The notes under the pieces were generated by a model. It was given only the letters and a program-made list of their open reading frames with translations. It was not told the origin of the DNA and did not search any database. The translations under genes and the position numbers were made by a program. From Syntrophomonas sp. DTU018 (GTDB lineage Bacteria; Bacillota; Syntrophomonadia; Syntrophomonadales; Syntrophomonadaceae): a stretch of 64,000 nucleotides of DNA. The DNA lies in assembly GCA_001513155.1 (NCBI GenBank), contig LFSR01000015.1, positions 1 to 64,000 of the forward strand, in the 5' to 3' direction. Positions 17,173-25,038 of this stretch are shown here, one piece after another (position 1 is the first letter of the stretch; every line of letters begins with the position of its first letter).

Positions 17173-18471
17173 TCAATATAAAACGGCTTCCACCAGGGAA
17201 CGGGCACTTCCGTCGGTAGTCCTAATGACCGCTCCCGTGCGATCAGCTATCTCTTCCAGGGTAATGTTGTCCAGCAGCCTGGTACTGCCTTCCTGCAGCA
17301 ATACTTCAGGTAGTACTACTTTTTTGCCCCGGTATTTGTCCTGCAGGCAGTTTATTATATCCGACCCGGTCAACAGCCCGGTTACGGTAACCCCGCCCCC
17401 AAAGTAGCGATTGGGTACGGCAATAACCTCAACCTGCAGGCCTTTTACCTGGTTGAAATCCTCAGCTATGCCCTGCATAACCGATCTAGCGGATTCCCCG
17501 GTAATAAGGAATACCTGCATTGGTTCAATCTGATTCGGCAGGTCCTCTTTTATCTCCTGCCAGTCATCCATAAACAAGCGGATCAAGCCGATGCCATTTT
17601 CAATCTGGCTGTAATCATCGTAATACTCAGCGGGCGGCACGGGAACGCCGGCTTTGACGTAAAACTCATCAGCCAGGTAAATAAATCCTATGCCAAATTC
17701 AGAACGGAAGGTCTGCTGCCACTGGTCTACCTGCTCAATTAATTCCCGGGCTTCTTCAGGAGTAACCAGTCGCAGTTGGGGCAATTTCTCCCGGTGTCCG
17801 GTCAGTCCAACCGGAACTATGCCCACTGATTGTACTGTGGGATAAAGATCGGCCAAATCATTCACGGTATTCACCAGTTCCTGGCCATCGTTTATGCCCG
17901 GACATAGTACGATCTGCGTATGTACTTCTATGCCCGCTTTCTGCAGGCGCTGCAAATGCTCTTTAATCTTGGCTGCCTCAGGATTGTTCATCATCTGCTG
18001 CCGCAGCTTGCCGGAAGTAGTATGCACTGAAACGTAAAGGGGGCTGAGCCGCATTCTCTCCAATTTATTCCAGTCATCTTCCGTCAGATTGGTGAGCGTA
18101 ACAAAATTGCCTAATAAAAAGGAATAACGATAATCATCATCTTTTACATAAAGGGTTTTACGCATAGCGGGAGGCAGCTGATCTATGAAGCAAAACACAC
18201 AGCGGTTGCGGCAGACCCGTATGCGGTCAAAGACCAATCCCTCAAACAGCAGCCCCAGTTCTTCATCATAATCCTTTTCTATCTCAATAGACCACAGTTC
18301 CCCGTTTGGTTTTTCAATTTCCAAAGTCAGCTGATCATCCTGGGAATAGAACTGGTAGTCCAGAATATCTACCACAGGCATGCCGTTAATACTGAGCAAG
18401 GTATCCCCTGGCTCTATCCCTACTTCAGCTCCGATGCTGTCCTCAATAACATCTACTATGCGGGCTCCCAC
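17173..18471 (-). CDS. DUF512 protein: PDZ domain plus radical-SAM core
   Basis: A 432-residue protein. Residues about 1-60 form a PDZ-like domain (GIEPGDTLLSING). Then comes a radical-SAM cluster motif CRNRCVFC with Cys at 87, 91 and 94. The DUF512 domain lies downstream, with LYVSVHTTSG and a C-terminal TVTGLLTGSDI block. It is very often next to der in Bacillota, as here, 18 bases upstream. The reaction is unknown; a role in sulfur or metal-centre chemistry is only a guess. The GTG start is 10 bases behind GGAGG. Confidence 0.88.
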   Translation of the reverse strand: MGARIVDVIEDSIGAEVGIEPGDTLLSINGMPVVDILDYQFYSQDDQLTLEIEKPNGELWSIEIEKDYDEELGLLFEGLVFDRIRVCRNRCVFCFIDQLPPAMRKTLYVKDDDYRYSFLLGNFVTLTNLTEDDWNKLERMRLSPLYVSVHTTSGKLRQQMMNNPEAAKIKEHLQRLQKAGIEVHTQIVLCPGINDGQELVNTVNDLADLYPTVQSVGIVPVGLTGHREKLPQLRLVTPEEARELIEQVDQWQQTFRSEFGIGFIYLADEFYVKAGVPVPPAEYYDDYSQIENGIGLIRLFMDDWQEIKEDLPNQIEPMQVFLITGESARSVMQGIAEDFNQVKGLQVEVIAVPNRYFGGGVTVTGLLTGSDIINCLQDKYRGKKVVLPEVLLQEGSTRLLDNITLEEIADRTGAVIRTTDGSARSLVEAVLY

Positions 18472-18550
18472 TTATTTACTTCCTCCAGACAATGGCATCT
18501 CCTAACCAATTATCCATGAAAAGCCTGAGCCGCGCAAGTTTTGGAAAAGA

Positions 18551-18997
18551 TTAGTGCATTTCCTTCAGCCTACCCTGCAAGTCTTCAACCGTTTTCTGTA
18601 TGACATGAAACTGCCTGCGCAGTATATAAGTGGACACCAGCGCATTCAAGTGGGCTCCTCCCAGTATTTTCGGCCAACGACTGCAGAATTTGATCAGTGA
18701 CTCTCCGGGAACGGAAACTGGCTCGATCACCAGTTCTCTTTCCGTAAAGCCCAATATATCACGCAAATCTTCCAGGGTCTTCTTGGCCATCAGCACGTCC
18801 TTGCCCACTCCCAAAGTATAAACCTTGCGGCTTTGGTTATCCTCTCCGATATAGATGGGAAACCCGCTTTTGTCATGAGCAACATCACAAAAACCTTTAA
18901 TATAGCGAAAATTAGGGTTATGCAGGCGCCCCAGGAAGATATTGGCCGCTATCAATGCGTGGTGGACTCCTGTATTGGATATAAACATAATGTTCAT
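18551..18997 (-). CDS. DUF3189 family protein, copy B
   Basis: A 148-residue protein of the DUF3189 family, found mainly in spore-forming Clostridia. It opens with a beta strand then FISNTGVHHALIAANI, followed by VYTLGVGKDVLMAKKTLEDL and a predicted C-terminal helix. Its start overlaps the stop of the neighbouring paralogue by four bases (ATGA), so the two are translationally coupled. Function unknown; the setting beside YIEGIA and spoIIP points to sporulation. Confidence 0.75.
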   Translation of the reverse strand: MNIMFISNTGVHHALIAANIFLGRLHNPNFRYIKGFCDVAHDKSGFPIYIGEDNQSRKVYTLGVGKDVLMAKKTLEDLRDILGFTERELVIEPVSVPGESLIKFCSRWPKILGGAHLNALVSTYILRRQFHVIQKTVEDLQGRLKEMH

Positions 18998-19467
18998 GAG
19001 TCTACCTGCCGTCTATCCATAGTCTGTAAACGGGTTATCTCTACTAAGTTTACCAAAGCGAAGAAAGCCTTTCTGGTACCTACACCAACCAGGGGGCGAC
19101 CCAGGAAGACCATGCCAATCCGCCGGGAGATAAAGCCGCCGATTTTCATAAGCCAGTTTACATTGGGCATGGTATTTACCGCCAAAACCTGATGGCGGGC
19201 ACCTAGCATTTCCGCCGTACCATGGATGATGTTGGTGAAGCGATCGCCCAGGCTTTTTTTCCCCAGGACATATACTGCATTCTTATACTCATCCAATCCC
19301 ATGAAGCGAATGGAGCCAAAATCGCTGTTGTCGGTATTATCAAAGTAAGGAACGGCCATTAGTTCCTCAAGGGTGGGAAGGCGGTCTTTAGGCAGCAAGC
19401 CGAGATGCAAGGCGGCAGCGGTCACTGAGGAATGAGCACCGCCAAAACAATGATAGATGATGTGCAT
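18994..19467 (-). CDS. DUF3189 family protein, copy A
   Basis: A 157-residue paralogue of the next gene. It starts MHIIYHCFGGAHSSVTAAA, similar in layout to the FISNTGVHHALIAAN start of the other copy, and shares the VYVLGKKSLGDRF and GMVFLGRPLVGVG-type blocks. The ATG at 19467 has AGGAGG 8 bases upstream; the frame stays open further upstream but that part overlaps a repeat and another gene and is not coding. Function unknown. Confidence 0.78.
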   Translation of the reverse strand: MHIIYHCFGGAHSSVTAAALHLGLLPKDRLPTLEELMAVPYFDNTDNSDFGSIRFMGLDEYKNAVYVLGKKSLGDRFTNIIHGTAEMLGARHQVLAVNTMPNVNWLMKIGGFISRRIGMVFLGRPLVGVGTRKAFFALVNLVEITRLQTMDRRQVDS

Positions 19468-19505
19468 GAAACCGTCCTCCTGAATAATGGTTTTTATAGA
19501 TAAAT

Positions 19506-19583
19506 GAGCGGTCCGCTTCGCACCGAAGTAAACCGATGTGGTGCAGGCGAGGAATACCGGAGCGAGTCGGCTAGTACTCCTGC
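19506..19583. repeat. Half copy of the foldback repeat found at 22.9 kb
   Basis: About 78 bases closely match the right arm of the foldback repeat (22989-23066): both begin gagcggtcc, share ccgatgtg.tgcaggcgagga and end with agtactcctgc or aatacttctgc. There is no partner arm here. It fills the gap between the DUF3189 gene and the YIEGIA partner gene. Confidence 0.75.
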
Positions 19584-19607
19584 CCAACCCTGCAGCGATG
19601 TTTATAA

Positions 19608-19808
19608 TTAATGCCTCACTATTATGAAGACATCGTTTTCCAGATCGTGTACTATGCCACCTAAAATACGAGCCAGCAACAAAGCAGTCTTCTCCATTTC
19701 CTCCTGATCCTGGGCCAGGAAGATCGGGCAACCGCCACCGCCCACCTTGGCGGGATTTCGAGTCACCACCGCCAGGATCGCTTCTTTTAAGCTTACATCC
19801 AAGTTCAT
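19608..19808 (-). CDS. Small partner protein of YIEGIA (capping subunit-like)
   Basis: A 66-residue soluble protein with an AVVTRNPAKVGGGGCPIF stretch, a helical middle and the end DVFIIVRH. It matches my memory of the small family annotated as the capping complex subunit for YIEGIA, and it lies 11 bases downstream of the YIEGIA gene, as that annotation requires. The ATG is preceded by AAAGGGTAG. Function is unproven; sporulation is inferred from the partner and neighbours. Confidence 0.75.
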   Translation of the reverse strand: MNLDVSLKEAILAVVTRNPAKVGGGGCPIFLAQDQEEMEKTALLLARILGGIVHDLENDVFIIVRH

Positions 19809-19819
19809 CTACCCTTTCC

Positions 19820-20710
19820 TCAATCAGCTGCTTTCCGCCCAAAATAGCTCTTCAAGGCGGTTCCCCGGGCTGATTCCAAAACCGGGATCTTGCGGATAAT
19901 CTCCATTAAATAATCCAGATCCGGTTCATTGGCAACAATAAACAGTCCCAGATAGCCCTTGTCCACCTGCTTCCGTGCCAGGGGCATCAAATCAGGTTCG
20001 GCAATATCCACTTTGGATCCTAAAATGGATACCACATCGTGGATTATAGCCTGTCGCTGTCCCGGAGCATCCAGAGTCAGCCGGGCATCGTCGTTTTTGG
20101 GTTTAATGAGAACTCCCATACCTTCTTTGAGTATTTTTTCTTTGGTCTGGGGCAGGGCTACATTCATAATAATCACGTCTTCCACCATTAACAGGGAACC
20201 TTGAAAGTGGACTTTTCCAGGAACCACCTCGGCAATATCCCCCAGCCGTTGTCCGCTCATCAGCAGAGTAGATAAAAAAATGCATATAGGACCAGCTATA
20301 AAGGCAAAAGGCCATCCCCACCGGTATACTACCAGACTGGTTATCAACGCCGTTATAATAACCAAATAATTACGGGCTTCAAAAACCCGAGCAATACCTT
20401 CTATATAATCGGTACCGCGGCGAATAAGCTTGGTCTCTTCTAATCTGGTCAAAGTTTCCCTTTCCATGTTGCGGATATCGCGAAATTGCTGGGCCGCCAG
20501 TACCAGAAAAGTAACAGCTACAAAATCCGGTTTCATAATAGCCGGAACAGCTACGGCCCCTAAACTGGCAGCGATAAACCCTACCGCCAGGTGTACCAGC
20601 TGGCCATGGGGATAAGTGGGATAGTGCCGGTAATCACTTCTCAGCGTAATCCAGCGGGCCAGAAAACCAGCCACTATCCCACATACTATGACAATCAAAT
20701 AATTATCCAT
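19820..20710 (-). CDS. YIEGIA family membrane protein
   Basis: A 296-residue integral membrane protein named for its internal YIEGIA motif (seen as TDYIEGIARVFEARNY, about 100-115). There are two or three membrane segments before the motif, two after it, and a soluble C-terminal domain. The family is restricted to spore formers and its biochemical role is not established. The start overlaps the spoIIP stop, and the small partner protein follows, so spoIIP, YIEGIA and the partner are probably one unit. Confidence 0.82.
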   Translation of the reverse strand: MDNYLIVIVCGIVAGFLARWITLRSDYRHYPTYPHGQLVHLAVGFIAASLGAVAVPAIMKPDFVAVTFLVLAAQQFRDIRNMERETLTRLEETKLIRRGTDYIEGIARVFEARNYLVIITALITSLVVYRWGWPFAFIAGPICIFLSTLLMSGQRLGDIAEVVPGKVHFQGSLLMVEDVIIMNVALPQTKEKILKEGMGVLIKPKNDDARLTLDAPGQRQAIIHDVVSILGSKVDIAEPDLMPLARKQVDKGYLGLFIVANEPDLDYLMEIIRKIPVLESARGTALKSYFGRKAAD

Positions 20711-21765
20711 TACCTGGTTTGGGCTCCTTTGTTGAGGAAATAATAACCAGCGGCAGCAGCGCCCACTACTACCAATATAATCAGTATGGCGGTACCGGCT
20801 CCGCTGGATCCGCCCTCACTGATAGGTTTGGCTGCTGCTCCCCCCTGACCGGACATACCCAAAACCACCGGCAGGGTACTGGCAAATAACTCGGCACCTT
20901 TTTGCGCCTCATCTTTGCTGTTGGTATGAGAACCTACTTCAATCAAAATTGAACGGGGACTGAGATCCTGGTTATAATCGCCTTTTCCCATAAAAATCCC
21001 GTTAGACAGGCCGGGAGCCTGTTGATCCATGGCCGATTTTATCTGCTTGGCAAATTCCAGATTAGCTTTCATGTTGGGGTTGGTGCGCCCAATCACCATT
21101 TTTATTTTGGTAGCTTCCTGTCCTTTGACTTCGGTTTGATATTGACTGGCTGGTACCGCATCCCTGTGCACGTCAATCACTACATCAGGTGAACTTTTCC
21201 GGATTAACTGCATAGCTGTGCGACGAGAGCGATTGTACGCATTTATATCATGGGGATTATGATTGGCATCACTGTAGATAACTTCAAATCCCAGCTGGCG
21301 CAGCCGGTCCGCCAGCATCCGGCCAACATCATAGATGCCGCCATTCCCTTCAACACTCTCAGTACCATCACCTTTAATATAAGATTCATCGCTGTGAGTA
21401 TGATAAATGGCTATCGTAGGTTTCTTGCCAGTCTCCACCGGTATACTTTGATCCTCGAATATCCAGGCTTTCTTTTCCGAGCTATAGCTTAAGGCCGGCA
21501 TACGTTCTTTACCCTGGTAAACACAGCGAGCCGTTTCTCCCACTACTTCAACCACTTTATAGCGGGAATTGTCACTGCTGATATACTCATCCCCGGGATG
21601 AACTTTTATAGCGGTCTGCAGGATTATATTGTTGTTGTCATCTACCAGAGTGTAGTATTTACCCCGGGGAGCCTCTTCCTGTTCACCCTGCGCTGCGGGA
21701 GGGACAGCTAATAAACACAAGAGGGAAATAACCAGAATAGCTATTTTCTTATTCATCTTGCTCAT
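20710..21765 (-). CDS. spoIIP: Stage II sporulation protein P family (cell-wall hydrolase)
   Basis: Peptidoglycan amidase/endopeptidase used in engulfment. It has an N-terminal signal segment (residues about 6-25) and a catalytic domain with IYHTHSDESY, VIDVHRDA and ILIEVGSHTNS, carrying the His and Glu expected to bind zinc. A C-terminal membrane segment (AGTAILIILVVVGAAAAGYY) is present. The ATG at 21765 follows AGGGAG and overlaps the upstream DUF1614 gene by 17 bases; a longer in-frame extension to 21822 has no good ribosome-binding site. About 351 residues. Classical SpoIIP versus a SpoIIP-like paralogue cannot be decided here. Confidence 0.82.
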   Translation of the reverse strand: MSKMNKKIAILVISLLCLLAVPPAAQGEQEEAPRGKYYTLVDDNNNIILQTAIKVHPGDEYISSDNSRYKVVEVVGETARCVYQGKERMPALSYSSEKKAWIFEDQSIPVETGKKPTIAIYHTHSDESYIKGDGTESVEGNGGIYDVGRMLADRLRQLGFEVIYSDANHNPHDINAYNRSRRTAMQLIRKSSPDVVIDVHRDAVPASQYQTEVKGQEATKIKMVIGRTNPNMKANLEFAKQIKSAMDQQAPGLSNGIFMGKGDYNQDLSPRSILIEVGSHTNSKDEAQKGAELFASTLPVVLGMSGQGGAAAKPISEGGSSGAGTAILIILVVVGAAAAGYYFLNKGAQTR

Positions 21766-22477
21766 CACGCTCCCTTTCTTCATTGGCTGCAGGTTTGCGC
21801 GCTGGCTCCGGTTCAGGTTCACGTAGATTCTTGACTAGTTCTTCGGGACGTCCTTCAGTTTGCGGGCCTCCCTGAACCCGTTCCAGAGTTTCACCTATCA
21901 GTTCGGCTAGCAGCAGGGCTAATATACCGGCCAGAATCAGTGAATCAAAGGCTCCTGCACCGCCAATTGCCACGCTTCCCCGCACTCCGGTTGTGGTCAA
22001 ATAGATGAATTGGCCAATATCCAAAGCCAGAACTCCCATTACCGCTGCAAAAAAGGCGCCTCTGCGGGAACGTCCCGCCAGGTAACCAACTATACCAGCT
22101 ACCAGAGGATAAATGTAGATAGGATCCACGAAGATTTCCTCCGGTTCCGCTCCCAAAAACCTGCCTGCCAAAAACAAAGCCAGGGCGGTAACGGCGGCAG
22201 CAATAACAGCCCGTATTTTCTCCAGGGCAGTGCCTGCGCCTACCCAAATATAAATGGCTAATCCAACGGCAATGATTCCTCCCAGATTAATGGTTATCCG
22301 GGAACCGAGAGGAACATCAATGAAGCTGCCGACGATAATGGCGGCTATCCAGAATAAAGCGGCACGATCGGTAAGTCGCAGCCGGTCCAAGGCACGATGA
22401 GCTATTCCGAAGTATATTAGAATTGAAATGACAACCAAGGCTATCAATCCTAAGGGGAAATTAGCCATAGCACTCAT
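21749..22477 (-). CDS. DUF1614 membrane protein
   Basis: A 242-residue protein with about seven hydrophobic segments, DVPLGSRITINLGG and AIGGAGAFDSL motifs typical of DUF1614, and a highly charged, proline-rich C-terminal tail after residue 205. The family occurs widely in Clostridia and some archaea and has no known function. It is the first gene of the run DUF1614-spoIIP-YIEGIA-small partner. Confidence 0.8.
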   Translation of the reverse strand: MSAMANFPLGLIALVVISILIYFGIAHRALDRLRLTDRAALFWIAAIIVGSFIDVPLGSRITINLGGIIAVGLAIYIWVGAGTALEKIRAVIAAAVTALALFLAGRFLGAEPEEIFVDPIYIYPLVAGIVGYLAGRSRRGAFFAAVMGVLALDIGQFIYLTTTGVRGSVAIGGAGAFDSLILAGILALLLAELIGETLERVQGGPQTEGRPEELVKNLREPEPEPARKPAANEERERDEQDE

Positions 22478-22534
22478 CCTTTCGCCGATTTTAGGCTTAT
22501 ATTTCCCCGTTGGACTTCAAATATGTAATTAAAA

Positions 22535-22558
22535 AAAGCTGTCCAAAAAGACAGCTTT
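22535..22558 (-). terminator. Intrinsic terminator abutting repeat locus 3
   Basis: AAAGCTGTC (22535-22543) pairs with GACAGCTTT (22550-22558). An A-run before the stem gives a T7 tract on the minus strand. It ends transcription arriving from the fni/mobA side. The repeat end module CAGACTACTGAAAAAGGC starts at the very next base (22559). Confidence 0.8.
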
Positions 22559-22835
22559 CAGACTACTGAAAAAGGCCCAGGTAACGAGATCGCCGTCGCT
22601 GCGCTCCTCGCGATGACATACCAAAAGGCCATCTTATGTGTCATTGCTGTGAAAACGACTTCCTTTTGTGTCATCGCGAGGCACGAAGTGCCGTGGCGAT
22701 CTCGTTTACATACCTGCAGGCACCGTTAGAGATTGCTTCGCTGCGCTCGCAATGACACGAAAGGTGATTTTTCGTTCATCGTGGTCTGTACCACGGGTGA
22801 TAATTGCGAGCCCCGACGGGGCGTGGCAATCTCTA
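22559..22835. repeat. Mosaic palindromic repeat, locus 3
   Basis: Starts with the end module CAGACTACTGAAAAAGGC (22559-22576). Then come GAGATCGCCGTCGCTGCGCTC...GATGACA, a spacer shared with locus 2, TGTCATTGCTGTGAAAA, TGTCATCGCGAGGC...GGCGATCTC, an inverted partner GAGATTGCTTCGC...CGCAATGACA and the module TTCATCGTGGTCTG...GGTGATAATTGCGAG. Non-coding, between DUF1614 and fni. Confidence 0.85.
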
Positions 22836-22856
22836 CACTAATTAACGCTAACCTGA

Positions 22857-23068
22857 AGCAGGAGTATGAGCCGGGCGAGCGACTTACGACGAGCCGTTGC
22901 AACACACGGCGAAACTGAGGGCTGCGAAGGGGAGCGAGAAACAGGACGTTTGGAGCAGCGAGTACTGAGGGCATGGATGCCGAATTACGAGCGGTCCCCT
23001 TCGCACTTAAAGTTTGCCGATGTGTTGCAGGCGAGGAGTACCGGATCAAGCCAGTTAATACTTCTGCT
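22857..23068. repeat. 212-bp foldback (inverted) repeat
   Basis: The left arm (22857-22936) and the right arm (22989-23068), about 80 bases each, are imperfect reverse complements. On the same strand the left arm reads AGCAGGAGTAT...TTGCAACACACGGC...GCGAAGGGGA, and the reverse complement of the right arm reads AGCAGAAGTAT...CTGCAACACATCGGC...GCGAAGGGGA. It ends 7 bases before the fni stop codon. It is unlike the other repeat family. A single-arm copy is at 19506-19583. A non-autonomous mobile element or a structured RNA are both possible. Confidence 0.8.
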
Positions 23069-23074
23069 AAAGGT

Positions 23075-24124
23075 TTATCCCCTTCGAGCCCAGCGGTTGA
23101 TGTCTATACCCCGGGCAGATAGCCAGTGGGCGGTTTTTCCTGATATGATCACTGGTTTTTGCTGCAATTTTTCAATACTATTGGCGCCGGCCAGCAACAC
23201 CCCGGCTTTAAGGCGGTACAGAAAGCCCTGCAGGTAATTCTCTAATGCACTTTCTCCTTCATTGATAAGCAGTTTTAGCAGCGGCCCAGCCATGCCGATA
23301 AGGTGTGCCCCCATGGCCAGGGCTTTCACCCCATCCAGGGCAGTGCGTATACCTCCGGTAGCCGTCAGATGAACATGTTTTTCTAAAGTAAGCAGTTCAG
23401 CCAGACTTACTGCCGTGGGAATACCCCAATCATCAAATTCGTGGGCAAACAGCCCCTGTCGCTGATCTTCAATGGCTACGAAATTGGTGCCGCCTTTTCC
23501 GCCAATATCAAAGTGCTGTATTCCCGCAGTCAACAACTTTTCTGCGGCTTCCCGGCTGAACCCGAACCCCACTTCCTTGGCAATTACCGGTACAGGACTT
23601 TCCTTCACCAGGCGGGCCACATTATCCAGCACTCCCCTGAAGTCCCGGTCCCCTTCCGGCATGGCCAGTTCCTGGGCCACATTGAAATGAAGCTGCAATC
23701 CATCAGCCTTAACCATTTCCACAGCCTGCAATGCTTCATCTATCGGTGATAATGCGCTGACATTGGCCAGGATTACACCGTCGGGATTTTCCTCTCGTAC
23801 TACGGAAAAGGTAGGACGCAGGGAAGGTTCATGGATGGCCAGAGTTTGCGAACCTACTGCCATAGCCAGACCGTACTTTCGAGTCAATGCGGCCAGGGAA
23901 CGGTTTATGCGCCTGGCTTCATCGGTTCCTCCAGTTATAGCGTTGATTATCAAGGGATGGGTAAGATTCTTGGACAGAAATTCGCAAGAAAGGTCAATAT
24001 CGGCCAGGCTCAGTTCCGGAACGGAGTCGTTTAGCAGGGAGATATCCTCAAATCCGTTGGTACTGGGCCCGTCTTCCAGTCGGGATGCTATGCGGATATG
24101 ATCAGCCTTTCTTTTACTACGGAT
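23075..24124 (-). CDS. fni: Type 2 isopentenyl-diphosphate isomerase, no standard start codon
   Basis: FMN-dependent enzyme interconverting IPP and DMAPP. The frame reads through RSKRKADHIRIAS, the usual N-terminal motif, then NAITGG, GSQTLAIHEPS, the NVAQELAMPEGDRDF loop, IAKEVGFGFS, DIGGKGGTNF and TATGGIRTALD. Homology demands a start near 24124, but the codons there are ATT, ATA and ATC; no ATG, GTG or TTG exists in frame before about 23953. AGGAGG lies 8 bases before the ATC at 24124, which would give 349 residues, equal to the Bacillus enzyme. It overlaps the mobA stop. Confidence 0.88.
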   Translation of the reverse strand: MRSKRKADHIRIASRLEDGPSTNGFEDISLLNDSVPELSLADIDLSCEFLSKNLTHPLIINAITGGTDEARRINRSLAALTRKYGLAMAVGSQTLAIHEPSLRPTFSVVREENPDGVILANVSALSPIDEALQAVEMVKADGLQLHFNVAQELAMPEGDRDFRGVLDNVARLVKESPVPVIAKEVGFGFSREAAEKLLTAGIQHFDIGGKGGTNFVAIEDQRQGLFAHEFDDWGIPTAVSLAELLTLEKHVHLTATGGIRTALDGVKALAMGAHLIGMAGPLLKLLINEGESALENYLQGFLYRLKAGVLLAGANSIEKLQQKPVIISGKTAHWLSARGIDINRWARRG

Positions 24125-24720
24125 TATAATAACCTCCTGGCAATTTGCTGAGCTTTTTGCAAAGCTGCAGCGTCATTCACATTCAAAAATATTTCTTTCA
24201 CCTGGCCAAATTGGGCCAGTTCTTCTTCTTTAACAACCCGGATATCAAGTTCCTCCTCAATAATCCGGATCAACTTTAACTTATCATTTTGCAAGTGGTA
24301 TTCAAAAACCGGCAGGCAACTGCGGCTGTAAACGGCTGCCAGAGGCTGCAAACATCCCTCTATCTCTGGAACTGCCGCCTGGTATTTTCCCAGCTGATCT
24401 ACCAGGTAAGCAATAAGGCTGGTATCTATAAAAGGCATGTCGCAGCCCATAACAAAAACTGTATCATAACTGGCATAATATAAGCCCGCATGGATACCAG
24501 CTACCGGCCCCCGCCGCGGAAAAAGGTCGGTTTCAATTCGCTGGGTATAACCTGCATACAGTTCAGGATCATTGGTAATAATGATGGTTTCTGCAAATAT
24601 CTTGTGGAATTTATCCAGAATAATCTGCAGAGAACTTTTACCGCCAATATTGGCAAAAGCTTTATTAAAGTTCATACGTGAGCTTTGGCCGCCGGCGAGT
24701 ACAACTCCCGTAACCTGCAT
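24124..24720 (-). CDS. mobA: Molybdenum cofactor guanylyltransferase
   Basis: Transfers GMP to molybdopterin. A nucleotidyltransferase fold: the N-terminal LAGGQSSRMNFNKAF motif (residues about 8-22), RGPVAGIHAGL and MGCDMPF are diagnostic of MobA, although the first motif lacks the usual GKDK-like form. About 198 residues from the ATG at 24720, which follows AAAAGG. Upstream reading frame into the zinc-ribbon gene is not coding. Its last bases contain the ribosome-binding site of fni. Confidence 0.88.
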   Translation of the reverse strand: MQVTGVVLAGGQSSRMNFNKAFANIGGKSSLQIILDKFHKIFAETIIITNDPELYAGYTQRIETDLFPRRGPVAGIHAGLYYASYDTVFVMGCDMPFIDTSLIAYLVDQLGKYQAAVPEIEGCLQPLAAVYSRSCLPVFEYHLQNDKLKLIRIIEEELDIRVVKEEELAQFGQVKEIFLNVNDAAALQKAQQIARRLL

Positions 24721-24774
24721 ATCATCCTTTTCCCCGTTCCCATAATGATAATAGAGTGGTGTTTTGGTATAAAA

Positions 24775-24795
24775 AAAGCTGCCAACGGCAGCTTT
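24775..24795 (-). terminator. Intrinsic terminator after the zinc-ribbon gene
   Basis: AAAGCTGCC (24775-24783) pairs with GGCAGCTTT (24787-24795) around AAC. A run of A before the stem gives T7 on the minus strand. It separates the FmdB-like gene from mobA. Confidence 0.85.
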
Positions 24796-24808
24796 AATAT
24801 TGCACTCC

Positions 24809-25018
24809 TCAGCCTCCGCTGCCTGCCGCGGGGCAACCAACGCTGCAGGATGGCAGTTCCGTCTTGCTCCCCCTGCTGGCAGTGTTAAAGACAGACAGCA
24901 ACTGCTTCACCTGTGAGGAACCGCATTCAGGACAGGTTACTTTATCTTTATCCTTATTTGAAATCATGAGGTCAAACTTTTTCCCACAATCCTGACAGGC
25001 AAAATCAAAGATGGGCAT
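24809..25018 (-). CDS. FmdB-type zinc-ribbon protein
   Basis: A 69-residue protein with the FmdB layout: MPIFDFACQDCGKKF, then TCPECGS, giving two CxxC knuckles for one zinc, and a Ser/Gly/Pro-rich tail with two more Cys. The family is often called regulatory, without proof. The ATG at 25018 has GAGGTG upstream; a GTG three codons earlier overlaps that site. It follows the ispH-S1 gene by 21 bases. Confidence 0.85.
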   Translation of the reverse strand: MPIFDFACQDCGKKFDLMISNKDKDKVTCPECGSSQVKQLLSVFNTASRGSKTELPSCSVGCPAAGSGG

Positions 25019-25038
25019 AAAGGTCACCTCGAAAAACT

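Noticed and set aside
19468-19842. Long N-terminal extension of the DUF3189 protein upstream of 19467
   Set aside because: It would overlap the repeat and the whole YIEGIA partner gene in another frame; the ATG at 19467 has a perfect AGGAGG site and gives the family-like N-terminus.
22726-23237. Open frames across repeat loci at 22.7-23.2 kb
   Set aside because: They are readings of the palindromic repeats and of the fni antisense strand, with no recognisable domain or ribosome-binding site.
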